Part shown: piece after piece, positions 19,596-31,225 of the stretch
Layout of the letters: each line of letters begins with the position of its first letter
Numbering within the stretch: the stretch's first letter is position 1
Position numbers and translations under genes: made by a program
From: Parietaria judaica
Lineage: Eukaryota > Streptophyta > Magnoliopsida > Rosales > Urticaceae
Direction: 5' to 3'
Assembly: GCA_954871525.1 (NCBI GenBank)
Contig: OX940864.1
Span: 22,500,001-22,564,000 of the forward strand
DNA length: 64,000 bases
Notes under the pieces: model-generated
Told to the model about the DNA's origin: nothing
The model's input: the letters and a program-made list of their open reading frames with translations, nothing else
Database searches by the model: none

Positions 19596-22045
19596 TCACT
19601 TGCGAAAGACAAAGATCGGTCTATTGAATCCAGCTTTAATCCCCGCCAGGCTGGAAGTTATATCCTCGACGGTTCTGAATCCGATCTGCATTTTTTTAAC
19701 TCGGAATATTTTCAAGGGTTCTTGAAAGAAAGCTATTGTGCACAAAAGTATTTACGGATTTCATCAGCTGAACAGTACCTTATCGAGAAGTATATCCTGA
19801 AAACATTCTGGACGGAACTCAATCTTTTTAAAGTTTGCTGAGGTTTTCTGCCGTACAAGCGTGCAGTTAGGCAAGGCAATGAATCTAGCATTTTAGTAAC
19901 TTTACGAATTTTTCTAGTCCGAAAAGTTCACTAGTGCATGTCGAAACAAAAAGAGAAAAACAAGAATCGCCTAAGATGTTTACGATAATTGTAGAAATTG
20001 GAAGACCAATCAAAGATCGAATTGGGTTATTTGCCGTGAAAATACCTATGTTATTCACTTTGTAGCACTTAAACACCTAGGTTTTTTTTTTTTACAGTAA
20101 AAATACCTAAAATTAGGTATTTAAGTGCTATAAAGTGAATAATATAGGTATTTTCCCTGCAGATAACCCTATAAAATTAAAGTATATAAAAATGCTTAAA
20201 CAATCAAGACAATAAATACAGAGATCTAACAACAAAGCAGCCCTTAAAAAAATACAAAAATCTTAATAGTATTGGCCTCATCGATCAAATTTAGAATAGT
20301 TAACACACTTTCTGGAGAATTAATAGGTTGATTAAGATCCGAGAACGAACACGATCTAGAGCGAGCATCATACCTCAGATGTCTTGCGGTTGTTTTCATA
20401 TGATTTCCAAGGCTGTGGTTCCATCACAAATATCCCACCCTGCTTAGAAAAACGAAATCCACATATGAATGCCCGAGAGCCATTTCAGAACAATAAGCAG
20501 AAATTTGATGGCAAAAGAACGGTTAAAACGGAAACAAAAGCATAATAAATACGCAAAACGGTACCGGATTTAGCTGTCTCCAAACCCTTGAGAATAAAGT
20601 GATCAATCCATCGTCACCCCAGTTGAGATGAACCCACTTTGTCACACTTAAACTGCATCCCACGAGACAAAAGGAGACTCAACATGCAGTTCGGATTTCA
20701 AAGCTTCATTAAAAACGGAGTCCAAACTTGTAAAATATAGAGACATGAGCTACGACAGACCAGGTAATTGCGTCATAAAACTTCTCCTGAGAATGAGGAC
20801 TCTGAACAAAGTTCTCTTGCCGAAAAGATACAATGTCAAATATATCCTCGTCTTCAGAAGTACGTTTTGACTCGTCGTCTGATGGCAAAGCATGATCGCT
20901 TCCGCTAGTATCTTCATTTGATGAAACCTTTAATCTTTTAGTCTTTTCCTGATTCCCGGCCTTGTCCGCTTTAGCGATTTTTCTAAGGAGCCAGTATGCA
21001 TCTTCAATCCGATCTAGCAGATACAGAGCACAGAATAAGGTCCATTTTCTTTAGAGCGAAGATATGCACGGCTTTAAGCGCTGTGGCCGGAATATTTCAC
21101 AAGGGTAAATAGAATCTTACTCGGATCAATGTCCACTCCAAGAATGCTTTTGCACTTGAACTTTTTCGCTGTCAATTCAAGGAAATTAATTCAAGGAGTG
21201 AGAAAAACATCTGCCAAAATAGGTGTAGCAATCAAAGTTTGTCAACCTCGTCGAAAAAAAAAAAGTGTAAAAAATTCTGATAGAACCGCGCTTGAGGTGA
21301 GTCTGAGACGGTAATCTAGCTCTGTCAAGGAGAGTCTTGACCGTAATCTCGAAGAAAAGGTCACCATTTTTTCGTTTGGAACCATAGTTCTAGGAGAAAA
21401 TTCATCTTAAAATGTGTGCGGGATCTACCAATCTACATACCCACTTCGATAGACGAGACAATTTATATGTAAGATGTTGGAACTAAAACCCTAAACCCTA
21501 GCCGTCGTGACTTTCCATGCTTAGTTTTGGATTCTTGTTTGTACCCTTTGCATCAAGACGGGCTTTTCTACCGCGCTCTCGAAAGAAAGGTCGGTGTTTT
21601 GTTCTTCGTGATCCGTATTAATAAAGCCCAAAAGGGGATTCCCCGTTGGCGATTTGTGATAGTTTCGGTTTGAGTATTCGATCATCTTGATAGTAAATTA
21701 GGCTTGACAAATGAGTTGAGGAATAAGTACCGATTTGTATAGTCATACTGCCATTATTGCAGCCAATGTCGAGGCAGTCCTTGCCTTGAAACCACTCTTT
21801 CTTCATCACCTTTAGCCGAGGATCTTCCTCTACGTCCTGACCAACCTGAAACACACTCAAAGTATCAAATTTATTGCAGTCGAGAGCTGAGAATGGAAAA
21901 GGAGAATTACACGATATCCATAGTAGTTTCTGTAATTGCCGAAAGGGAATATCTCTTTCGGCTTCTTCTTCTTCTTGGCTTGCTCTGACTTCACAGAGCA
22001 ATTTCCATGGCTCGTGGTCTCGTCTCTCGCCATTTCTCTGCTCAT
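19596..22045 (-). CDS. Bin3-type RNA methyltransferase (MePCE-like)
   Basis: Eight exons on the minus strand: 21911-22045, 21731-21845, 21121-21168, 20761-21013, 20565-20652, 20374-20439, 19779-19847 and 19596-19685. Every junction has GT-AG ends and the phases match, giving one 287-residue frame. The SAM-binding motif I (CLDIGCNNG) lies at about residues 69-77, followed by the acidic-loop block ILGVDIDP. The Bin3 domain continues with [13 protein letters not shown] and [11 protein letters not shown], ending near FRTVEDI. Relatives methylate the 5' gamma-phosphate of small RNAs such as 7SK or U6 in the nucleus; the plant substrate is inferred. An acidic, Ser-rich insert at about 110-160 separates the two halves of the domain. 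A MITE-like hairpin sits in intron 6. The start at 22045 is the first Met; a second Met four codons on is possible. Confidence 0.92.
20024..20169. mobile_element. Small foldback MITE in a methyltransferase intron
   Basis: About 60-bp inverted arms, starting GGGTTATTTGCCG and ending ATAACCC, around a T-rich loop. Convincing flanking duplications were not found, so the superfamily is unassigned. Confidence 0.6.
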
Positions 22046-22145
22046 GGGAACTCGATAGTGTTCTCTCCAAAGCTTAATCAGCCATGGCTCTTCTTACACT
22101 TTGTGTAGGGTTTTACACAGACAGAGACAGAGACAGAGAGAGGAT

Positions 22146-22240
22146 GTCGTTTTATCAGACCCATTGTCGTTTTGATACGAGAGGAGAGAGAGAAAAATAT
22201 GTCGCATTTCAGACCAATTGTCGTTTCGATACTCCCTTTG
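22146..22240. promoter_or_regulatory. Duplicated element upstream of the methyltransferase gene
   Basis: Two related segments start at 22146 and 22201, 55 bp apart. Both read GTCG, then CAGACC, then ATTGTCGTTT. They lie 100-190 bp upstream of the start codon, next to a GAGACA microsatellite. A promoter role is inferred from position. Confidence 0.4.
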
Positions 22241-22991
22241 TAAGACGTGCTCTCAACTTTTTTTAATTCTCAAGTTTACTCCGTTTAATTCTCAACTTTT
22301 TTCAGTACAAATTTTTAATTATGTAAAAAATATTTTCTAAAGTATTTGAATTTTTTCCTTTTAAGTCCTTATGGTAAAGTTTCACGTGGCAAATAATGAT
22401 TTGTCCATGTTTTTGCTCTTTTTGACCGTGTAGCGTATGACTTACAAGAATTTCAAAGAGTTAATAACGAACATTGTGTCATGCATAGTAACCAAGACGT
22501 GTTCTATGATGCTAAAACTAAAGCATCATAAGTCCATCATATCGGCACATAGTCAAAAGGGAAAAAAAAATGTGGTCGAAAGGAGCGAAAACGTTGACAA
22601 AATCATATGTCGCAACGTGGAACTTCATGATAAGGAGTTACTCTAAAAAATTAATTACTTTTGCTAGAAAGATTAATAATTGAAAATTTTATGCCACAAA
22701 AATATTGAAAATATAAATCATATTTTTTGTATCATGTAAGTATTTTTGCCACTAAGTTGAAAGCAAAGCTCTAATACTGATAAAAATAAAATAAAAAGCT
22801 AAAAAATCGAAGGAGTAACAATATTTCGTAAGGTTTTACGAATGGGTTTTCCATAAAATTTATCGATGAGATTTATATAATAAAAATCATATATAAATAC
22901 ATATAAGTTACAAATGCAATTTATATAAAAGTAAAAGATTTTAAATACAATTTTTTAAAATATATAAGTGTAACAAAAAGACATCCAAAGA
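22241..22991. other. Intergenic, nothing recognised
   Basis: AT-rich, no supported gene, RNA or clear transposon end. Confidence 0.4.
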
Positions 22992-23000
22992 AAAAGTTAC

Positions 23001-24035
23001 GGGTTAATCCCGGCAAAAGTTCTAATACTTATAAAAAATAGACATGTTAGTTCCAATTCTTTTTTTCGCCCGAACAAAAATCCTATTTTTTGGTTTTGTA
23101 TCCCTATTGGTACTTCCGTCAAAATTTCCGTCCTCCAATGTTACCCATACCACGTGTCACTCTTCTTTTGTGGTTCCAATGGGGATAAGCTCATTCGTCG
23201 GACTCGACAGGGATACAGATATGGAGTTGTTCTAGTTGGTGTCCATGTACTTCTATTTTTGCATGGGCGAAGCAATAGCTACAACTTGCAAAAACCCTTA
23301 TGGCTTGTCGAAGTGCTAAAATTGTGATGGAACCGTATTTAGGTTTAAAGGCAATTAAGTAGTTTTATATTTATTTAATTAAGTCTTTATTATTATTTCC
23401 TTTTTATTAGAGTAATTAGTTATTTTAGGAAATAAACCCTAGGCTATGTCGATTGTTATATAGTCTAGGAGATTAGGGTTTCATCTTTTGTGCAGAGTTT
23501 AGTCGTATAAGACCTTCTCCACCGTCGGGAGAGTCGGCCGTGCTCTCGAACTCACGTGCCCGGTTCTTTTTGACGTGTTCATAAATAAAACAACGGTAGT
23601 TCATCGCCTCAGTGAATTACCGTTTTCCCCCCAATTCTATTTACTCTACTTGTTGCGATTTTATTGAGATTATTGGGAAGAGAAATTCGGTTTCCATCAA
23701 ATTGTCAATTGAGTATTGTATCATGTCGTTTCTCGCAAAATTTGCAGGGATTCAGACCATCGTTTTGGTTCCCACTAATGTGGGAGTGCTTCAAATGATT
23801 ATGGTGCGATGTGTTTTTTGAAAGTATTGGGACTTTTTACCGAAATTAACCTTTAATTAAATACTGAAAAGCCGTATCTGTGTGACACGTGGCATGGATA
23901 ACAATGGAGGACGGAAATTTTAACGGAAGTACCAATGGGGATACAAAACCAAAAAATTAAAACTTTGTCCGGAAAAAAAATAGAACTTACAAGTCCATTT
24001 TTTTTTAAGTATTGGAACTTTGCCAAGATTAACCG
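23001..24035. mobile_element. MITE with long inverted repeats, split by a solo LTR
   Basis: The left arm (23001 to about 23160) starts GGGTTAATCCCGGC. Its inverted partner occupies about 23880-24035. Flanks AAAAGTTAC (22992-23000) and AAAAGTTAA (24036-24044) form a 9-bp duplication with one mismatch, suggesting a Mutator-type element of about 655 bp without the inserted LTR. Confidence 0.75.
23325..23699. mobile_element. Solo LTR, 375 bp
   Basis: Begins TGATGGAACCG and ends CGGTTTCCATCA, complementary tips of the TG...CA type. Flanked by the exact 5-bp duplication AATTG at 23320-23324 and 23700-23704. No internal retroelement sequence lies nearby, so it is a recombination product of a former LTR retrotransposon inserted in the MITE. 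Confidence 0.85.
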
Positions 24036-24044
24036 AAAAGTTAA

Positions 24045-24438
24045 AAGACGTATACGAGTTGAAAGGTGTGGTTAACTTCGAATGAGTATAGTGCTTTATT
24101 GGGCTTATGTATTGGTTTCCAACAATATCTTTTAGCTTAAGTTTCTTGCTCGTTATAGCTATTCTATTCATATTCTTTTAAAGTTTCAAGCTTCTTTTGC
24201 GGAGTTGTCATAAAAATTAGATGACCAAAAATTATTCCAATCTTGGATTTCATTATGTGGAATTGTTTGAACAGAAAATCAAACTACAAACAAACTGCAT
24301 TTCTTCTGCGGCAACTGTGAACTTATTATTGCTCTATTATCTACACAAGAAAAAAGATCTCCAGTTATTCACCATTGAATTACTTGTGACCCAAGGCTTC
24401 CATTTCAGCATGCCAACTTTAGTGTGCTCTATCATATC
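24045..24438. other. 3' flank of the glyoxalase gene
   Basis: AT-rich spacer between the MITE and the GLX1-like stop codon. It probably includes the 3' untranslated region. No separate gene is supported. Confidence 0.4.
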
Positions 24439-27437
24439 TCACTCCAATTCCTTTACGAAATCAATATTATCTACAAAAACCTGAAAACAAAAGGAAATCA
24501 AGAATAAGAGAAAGAGAAAATGTTAAAACACGGTACGATCAAACTGCAAATTAGTTTGAGATTCAACGTGATTATTCAAAACATCAATACAAAGACAAAG
24601 TAAGATTAGATTAGATTTGATTCAGAATTTGTTATTTATGTCACCATTAAAAGAGCTAATGAAGTGATAATGAGAAGGTAACTTGGTATGGAGTTCACCG
24701 GGCAAACTGATACAAATATAAGTTCCGGGAGAAATTTGATATAAAGTAATATCCATACGTATAAATAAATAAAATTGCTTCAACAAAGTTTTGATTAACA
24801 ACAAACAATAATTATTATTGTAAGATTGGTAACAATAACTTCTGCTAGCAACTTCGTTTATACCAAATTGCTTGATAATAATTAAAATTTGAAACAAGAA
24901 ATTGAATTCAAACGAAAAGCACAAGGAATTTAAACCAAGTACGAGCTGTACCGTCTTCCAACCGTCAGGATCCAGGCAAGCAGTAATTTTGGTGTTAATT
25001 CCAGGCAACGGACCAGGTTCCCTCGTAATTTTACCCCCGACGAGCTTAATGGCTTCTGCAGTTTTATACACATCATCCGTGCCTATCGCTATCTGACATG
25101 ATTTAGAGACGTAGTTGGAGAGGTCAAACTTCAAATATAATTTGTAAAAGAGTATGGAAACCGATGCCCACCATTGCTTAAAAGAGATGTATCAAACAAT
25201 TCATGCCGAGCAAACACCGACACAGAAACATATTTGAACAGAAAAGGAAATGACAGTCGAGTTTCTACCTGGGCATATGCGTTTCCCTTATCATAATCAG
25301 TGACACCATAGTTATATGTCAGCTCCAAAACAGCACTTTTATCTTCAGGGCCATACCCTAGCATCGCTATAGTATACTACAAAAATCAACCGAATCCGTC
25401 AGCAAGAAGAAATAGAAAACACGAGAAGACGAAACACATCTCGGTTGAGTTTTTTCACTAAGGTCACAACACCCTTCCACATTCTACTCCATTCTTAAGG
25501 GTCGTACAAAAACCAAAGATGATTTTAGCGGTACAACGTTTTGATACAGCTCGGAATCTCGATCTCATGACGAAAGCCGTGTTTCTCAATTTCCAATTCC
25601 TCTCTCACAAGCCAAGTCATTCTAAATTAGACAGAAACTACGCATGCTAAGACTAAGAGAATATTTTATTCAAGATAATTTTAATTGGAAAATGTGAACC
25701 ACTTATAGGCAGGTCAAAATGATACAAACCACGTCTACTTAAAAGTGACTAACCAAAGTTCACTCAAAAAACGACATGGTCTTTCAGTTAAAAGCGGCAC
25801 AAACAAGACGAGGTAATTTAATGACATAGCATAAATATTTGTGACAATATAAACGCGATATGATAATGTCGGTCCTAGCCCGTCATTAGACCGGTACCTA
25901 GGGATTCTTTCTTGGGGTAAGTCATACCAAAGAAAGAATCCGTAACACTCTTCAAAAGTAATTCAGAATTCCGTGACCAATCATGTAAAAACATAGAAGA
26001 ATTACCTTGTACTCCGGATTATCTCGTATCCGAAGAAGCTGCATGCCAAAACCCTAAACAAGAGAAGTGGGACTTAGAATTACGCATAAAGCCAATAAAA
26101 GTTGAAGCCATAAGTGCGCTTCCTTCTTTCGGAATCTTACCTTCTCATAAAATTTAATGGAACGATCAAGATCACCGACACGAAGCATTACTTGACACAA
26201 GGGCTCAGGGGTAGGCTCTCTTTCCAAAAGCTCAAACTTGTAACCATCAGGATCTTCAATAAATGCAATGACGGTTTTGCCGCCTTTTACAGGACCAGGT
26301 TCTCGGGTTACTTTGCCACCCTTAGCTTTAATGAGTTCCACAGTCTTGTAAACCTAGCGAAAGAAGCAGGAAACCAAAACTCTTCAACCACTAAGAACCA
26401 ACTCTTAGGAATATAACCATTCAAGAAACAGTAAGTAATCCAAGCTCGAACAATCTAACTCACATCCTCAACTGCGATGCCGAAATGACCAAACCCCGTA
26501 CCAATATCGTATTTGTCGACCCCATAATCTGGAAACTTCTAAATATGAGCCTCGAGAATTGTAATATGTCAAATGATTTATCACGAAACTTGTATTGATC
26601 AAGTTTCAAATAATCAAAGAAATTTATCATCAGTGAGAATCCAGAAACATCTTACTGTATGTGAGTTCGATAACGAACTGTGAATCTTCCGGCCCATAAC
26701 CAAGAAACGCATTTGTGTAGCGCTCCTCCGGAATGTCCCGCTTCCTCAGCAATTTCATCCCCAGGCACTCAGTATAGAATCTTCAACAACCACATTCACA
26801 CAATACCCAATTACTAGATATGAAAAAACAATACAATCCAATGAAGCTGTAGGAAAGAACATACTTTATGGTCCTATCCATATCTCCAACACGGTAAACA
26901 ACGTGAAGCATCCGCCTATTGTCCTTCTTGACCCACTCGAGGACATTTTCCGGGGCAGCAGCTAAGCTTGAGCGTGCCACACCGCCGCCAGAGGCCGCTC
27001 TCCTCCTTCCCGGCACCACCGAAGAAGAAGAGGAAGTCTTCAGACCAAACAAGTGTGATTGTGGGACACCTGAATTTTCCATACCAAAGCAAAATAAGCC
27101 CCAATTTCACCATTTCAAGCAACGAAGAACACCAATTCTCAACCTCTAATGACTCTACGAATTATAAGCTTCAAGAATGAAATGAAATTTCACATCTCAA
27201 TTTCATCAAAGTCGATTCCGGAATCACAGCAAACAAAAAAATGAATAATTTGCGATCGCTGAGAACCCTAAGTCGTGAAATATACGTACCGGTGCGGAGA
27301 GAGAGTCGGCAAGAATGGGCGAAGGGAGAGAGAGAAGCGGCGAACCGAGAAGAAGACGAAGATGAAGAAGAGAAGGTAAGGGAAGAGAGAGAGAGAGAGG
27401 GTGTGATTGAAGAAGCCATGGGAATGATTCTCACCAT
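24439..27437 (-). CDS. GLX1: Lactoylglutathione lyase (glyoxalase I), plastid type, two-domain
   Basis: Nine exons on the minus strand: 27290-27437, 26865-27069, 26656-26780, 26464-26528, 26141-26353, 26006-26053, 25269-25376, 24952-25092 and 24439-24480. GT-AG ends and matching phases give 364 residues. The enzyme isomerises the methylglyoxal-glutathione hemithioacetal to S-lactoylglutathione. Residues 1 to about 90 are Ser- and Arg-rich, a likely chloroplast transit peptide. Two glyoxalase domains follow (about 101-225 and 235-355). In the first, His105, Glu156, His174 and Glu222 sit at the expected metal-ligand positions. The second has Gln in the first ligand place, as in other plant two-domain enzymes. 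The MVRIIPMAS start matches plant homologues as I recall them; an in-frame ATG lies five codons upstream at 27452. A G-box-rich MITE ends its promoter. Confidence 0.96.
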
Positions 27438-27660
27438 GTCTGGCTTATTCACTGAGACTGAGGAGGAAGAAGGAAGGTCACGATAAGCTTGCTTGCTCTC
27501 TTTTCAATTTTCTTTTTTCTTTTTTCTTTTTTATTTTATTTGTGCAGGAAAACATGAGTGAGAGATTTCTATCTCAGGCAAACTCTCGTAACTTCTTCTA
27601 CTGTATAGTACAGTGTATAGTTGTATACTACGGAGAGAACTTCAATGTTATTATTCATAA

Positions 27661-28120
27661 GGGTTAATGACGGTAAAAATACTCAAAGTTTGGTAAAAAA
27701 AATTATTTGTGTACCTAAAGTTTAAAAGTGGTGGCAAAAGTACCCAAAATTACATTTGTGGCATTGACCACTCCATTCTAGTAGCGCAGTTAACTTACAT
27801 GTTAACACTGGCCACGTGGACAAACGTGGGTTGCTGACATAGCAAGTTTTTGCCACGTGGATGAGCCCACATCAACCTCGTTTACGATAAAACAACGAAT
27901 TAAACCCCTAATTGGGCTTGTCCACGTGGCAAAAAATTGTTATGTCAGCAACCCACGTTTGTCCACGTGGCCAGAGTTGACGGGTAAGTTAACTGCGTTA
28001 CGAGAATGGAGTGGTCAACTCCCCAAATGCGACTTTGGGTACTTTTCCAACTACTTTTAAACTTTGGGTACACGAGGGGTTCTTTGATCAAATATTGGGT
28101 GTTTTTGCCGTCATTAACCC
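27661..28120. mobile_element. Mutator-like MITE in the GLX1 promoter, 460 bp
   Basis: Same family as the MITE at 536-10251 (GGGTTAATGACGG ends, long inverted arms). The exact 9-bp duplication TATTCATAA is at 27652-27660 and 28121-28129. It contains four copies of the palindromic G-box CCACGTGG (27812, 27853, 27922, 27963). It starts about 220 bp upstream of the GLX1-like start codon. Confidence 0.92.
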
Positions 28121-28129
28121 TATTCATAA

Positions 28130-28930
28130 TAGTTACATTTTTAATAATAACTAGTAAATTGTTCGCGTGACGGAAAGATATTTGGATGAATATATCTAAC
28201 AATTTTTTTATTCAAATTGTATGCGTTGATGCTGAAAATTAGATCACACACTTGAGCGGCCCAATAGCTTGGTATGGGCCAGGCCCAATGCCGTTTGTTG
28301 ACTTCTAGTGGGCTATAGAGCGTTGACCCCTCGCACACTTCGGGTCAGACGGACCCTCCACTATCAGTGTACCAGTAATCCGGGCATTATTCATTGCCTT
28401 TGCCAGTAGCAGACTAGGCTGAGTTACAGGCAGGGGATGGCACTAGGGACCTGGTGTCCACGTAAGGAGGATCTCGGTGAGATCCCGATGTGAGCCCTGA
28501 CAGACGAGACTCCTCCGGTGGGTTCTTAACGTCGACCCGGGTCCACGGCCAATCTGCAAAGTCCGTATAGACTGGGGGACGGCACACGCGTCCCGTGAAT
28601 CAGAATCTAGACAGGCGGGATCGTACAGTCGTGTCAGAGCCTTTACCAGAGTTTCCGCTCTAGTCGCTTCCTCTGTCATCCAGACCTTTGGATAATTCCC
28701 GTAGGTCAGACCCCTCGGTCTGCATTGTGGGTCCTGATACGGGTCCTCGGTCTATCCGCGAAGTCGGTATATCTGCTTGAGATAATGGACTGGGGGATAG
28801 CACGAGCACCACGTAGAACAGAACCTAGCGGGGAGGGTCGTAAACCGTGCCAGAAATTTCCCCAGGGCTCCCGCTCTAGCTGGATTCCTCGAGCTCATCT
28901 TTATATTTAGTCATTATTTAATGTCTATGA
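28130..28930. repeat. Unclassified GC-richer region with an internal duplication
   Basis: Two related segments, about 28539-28663 and 28738-28880, share GGGTCC, then ACTGGGGGA, AGAACCTAG-like and CCGCTCTAG blocks in the same order. No frame or known family is recognised. It may be part of an old repeat. Confidence 0.45.
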
Positions 28931-29099
28931 CTATGTACATTTCTAGTTTATATTTACGACCACATTTCTTGTTTAGTTTACGACTATGTTCTCTACTTCT
29001 ATTATTGAATGTCTAAGACTATAATAACATTTAGTTTTTGAATTGGATGTTTAAAAATATTATAATAAATTTATGTTTATTGATTGACGGTTTAAATTT

Positions 29100-29302
29100 C
29101 AGTGTTATTCAGTAATTTTTTATTTTTTATTTTAATTCAGTCCAATAACCCAACCCAGCCCAACCCAGAATTTTTCGGGTTGGGTTGGATTGGGCCTTCA
29201 AAAAAATTGGGTCGGATTGGGTCGCTTTTCCAAAACCCAATAAGATCGGGTCGGGTTCAGCTTTTACCTCGGGTCGACCCAATCCAACCCATGCACACCC
29301 CT
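29100..29302. mobile_element. hAT-like transposon terminus
   Basis: The right end, read on the minus strand, starts TAGGGGTGTGCATGGGTTGG and continues with GGGTTGGG-type blocks, a common hAT MITE end in plants. The left end was not identified. Confidence 0.5.
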
Positions 29303-29520
29303 AGTTTGAAGAACAAAACCGTTTAAATTTAGGCAAAAAGTGTAAATGGATTTATTTGTTTTTTTGCACCAAAAAAAAACCGTTGGGTTTAAAGAACAAA
29401 ACCATTTAATTTTAGGCAAAAAGTGTTTAAATGGTTTTTTTTTTTTTTGCACCAAAAAAAACTGTTGAGTTTGAAGAACAAAACCGTTTAAATTTAGGCA
29501 AAAAGTGTTTAGGCAAACAC
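29303..29520. repeat. Tandem repeat, about 83-bp unit, 2.6 copies
   Basis: Units starting near 29303, 29386 and 29468 share GAACAAAACCGTTTAAA, then TTAGGCAAAAAGTG, then TTTTTTGCACCAAAAAAA. Confidence 0.75.
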
Positions 29521-30228
29521 ATTTCACTAAATTAGTTTCAGAACACAAAGCTAGTCTTATGATTATAATTTAATATAATCTCAATTGTCTAATTAATATC
29601 CGATCATCATCTTGGTTTGTTGTTCACAGAACTCATTGGTTTGCTTCATAACCTCCACTCCCTCCCCCACCATTCTCTAATTCCAGTAATCTTTGCATCT
29701 GAAATCGTATTTTTTAAACAGTTAGAAACGGTATTAAAAAAAACGGGTTTCTTTGTTCTTACCTTCTTTTCAAAAGAAAATCTAGTTCCAACATGTGCAT
29801 CATTTTCGGGTATAACTAAAATGTCAATGAAAAAACTAGCTTGAATTTTATGTACATAACATAAAAATATAAAAATATCTTCTCCTTGGGCTTCCTAGCG
29901 AGTTTCCTTTGTGCGCATGTCAACGATGTTACACAAAGTTTACGAAACGGCAACCACAAACAAAAGGAAATCACCAAACCATGTCTTATCTAAATCGGTA
30001 GATCCCAAACAAAACTTCATAATATTTGAACTCAACTAAGACCCAACACGCATCGATTGCCGAAAATGCATGAAATGTTTAAAGGTACATATCGAAAATT
30101 AGAAACACACACCCGCTAGAGCAAAACCCTACATTCAGCAAATTCATAAACATTCAAACGTACATAAAAGGGTCATTGTCAAGTTTTCAACTTTTTTTTT
30201 TTTCTGGATTTTCGCCGGATAAAAGTAC
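29521..30228. other. Intergenic, nothing recognised
   Basis: No credible gene. I looked here for further exons of the helicase fragment at its right and found none. Confidence 0.4.
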
Positions 30229-30594
30229 CTCAAAGCTCCTGAAATATGTGAATATCTGTGATGTGAGCTCCCTCGTCGGAGAGATAATCACTCCCAAAAC
30301 CTACAGAGACGAAGAAAAATGAGCTCTTTTTTATCTCAATTTTTTTGGGCATCCAAACAGGGGATTTCAGCGAACCTCGCGAGGCTTCGGCGGGGACGAG
30401 AGGCGGAAAAAGATCTTTATGGTAGGGACGAGGAAGGCTAGGGTTTTCCCGGAGCCGGTGGCGGCATCAACAGCGACATCGTCGTGCCGTGGCGTCGCTC
30501 CACCGGTGTGAGGGCGTGGGCGTGGGTGTCGTGCGAGGGCGTGGGTTGCGTCGGAAGCTGGGTCTCTCATTCGTCGGAAGTTGGGCAAGTGCAT
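30229..30594 (-). pseudogene. DEAD-box RNA helicase fragment (RH18-like)
   Basis: Exon 1 (30376 to about 30594) contains the Walker A block [15 protein letters not shown] and ends PPKPRE at a GT donor. Exon 2 (30229-30300) continues in phase with VLGVIISPTRELTSQ, which is motif Ia, and ends at a GT donor. These are the first conserved helicase blocks, with the spacing of plant RH18-type proteins. The Q-motif region just before Walker A is out of frame and shortened. Nothing with DEAD, SAT or later motifs follows, and an old Copia LTR begins 32 bp upstream. It is a truncated gene fragment, probably non-functional. Confidence 0.75.
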
Positions 30595-30625
30595 GGGCTG
30601 AGTTTCATCAAGCCTTAGGTCAGAG

Positions 30626-31225
30626 TGTTAGGCATATTGCCCTTAAACAATGTTTTATTTACCCATTGTAAAAGTTTATGACATCACTCTTAATAAAGAA
30701 GGCACTTATTATGATATTTTTTTTATAGTTCTTTATGTATAATCGAATGTTTATCCATAGTTCATAATAGAATGCAATTGTAATCTATCCATCACACAAG
30801 AGTCAAAGTCAGGAAGAATTGATAAATGCAATAAATGAACTTAAATGTATCCGTGACTTAATTAAGCGGGTGGGAGCCTCTTAATTGATAAAGTCATTAA
30901 TACGACTAAATGAAGAAAATCCTATTCTGGATAGATATGTGTGTCATACCCATTAAGTGTATTAAGTACGAAGTGTCTTTGTACTGGATAGGACTTGACT
31001 AAGTTCTGAAAGTTGCTCAACTAAGACCGTCACTGACAACTTTGAACTAAGTCGTAAAAGATTATCAAATGATAATTAATCTAAATCCTGAAGTGATCTT
31101 GAACCCTGACTGTTAGCTTGATTGTTCTTTGATTTGCTAGTTAAAGAACACAACATAACGCTGTTCCCAAAGCCGCTATATTGGGAACATGATAGTCGAC
31201 AGGGAAGGGTAGCTCGATCACAGAT
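30626..31225 (+). mobile_element. Older, diverged Copia LTR, left part
   Basis: Starts TGTTAGGCATATTG and follows the first 600 bp of the intact Copia LTR (31226 on) with many substitutions. The intact Copia element inserted into it; the sequence resumes after the target duplication at 53284. Confidence 0.8.

Noticed and set aside
19587..19841. Plus-strand 84-residue frame
   Set aside because: It overlaps exons 7 and 8 of the minus-strand methyltransferase and is their shadow.
25909..25945. Hairpin in a GLX1 intron as a microRNA precursor
   Set aside because: The stem is only about 15 bp with a short loop, too small for a plant miRNA precursor.
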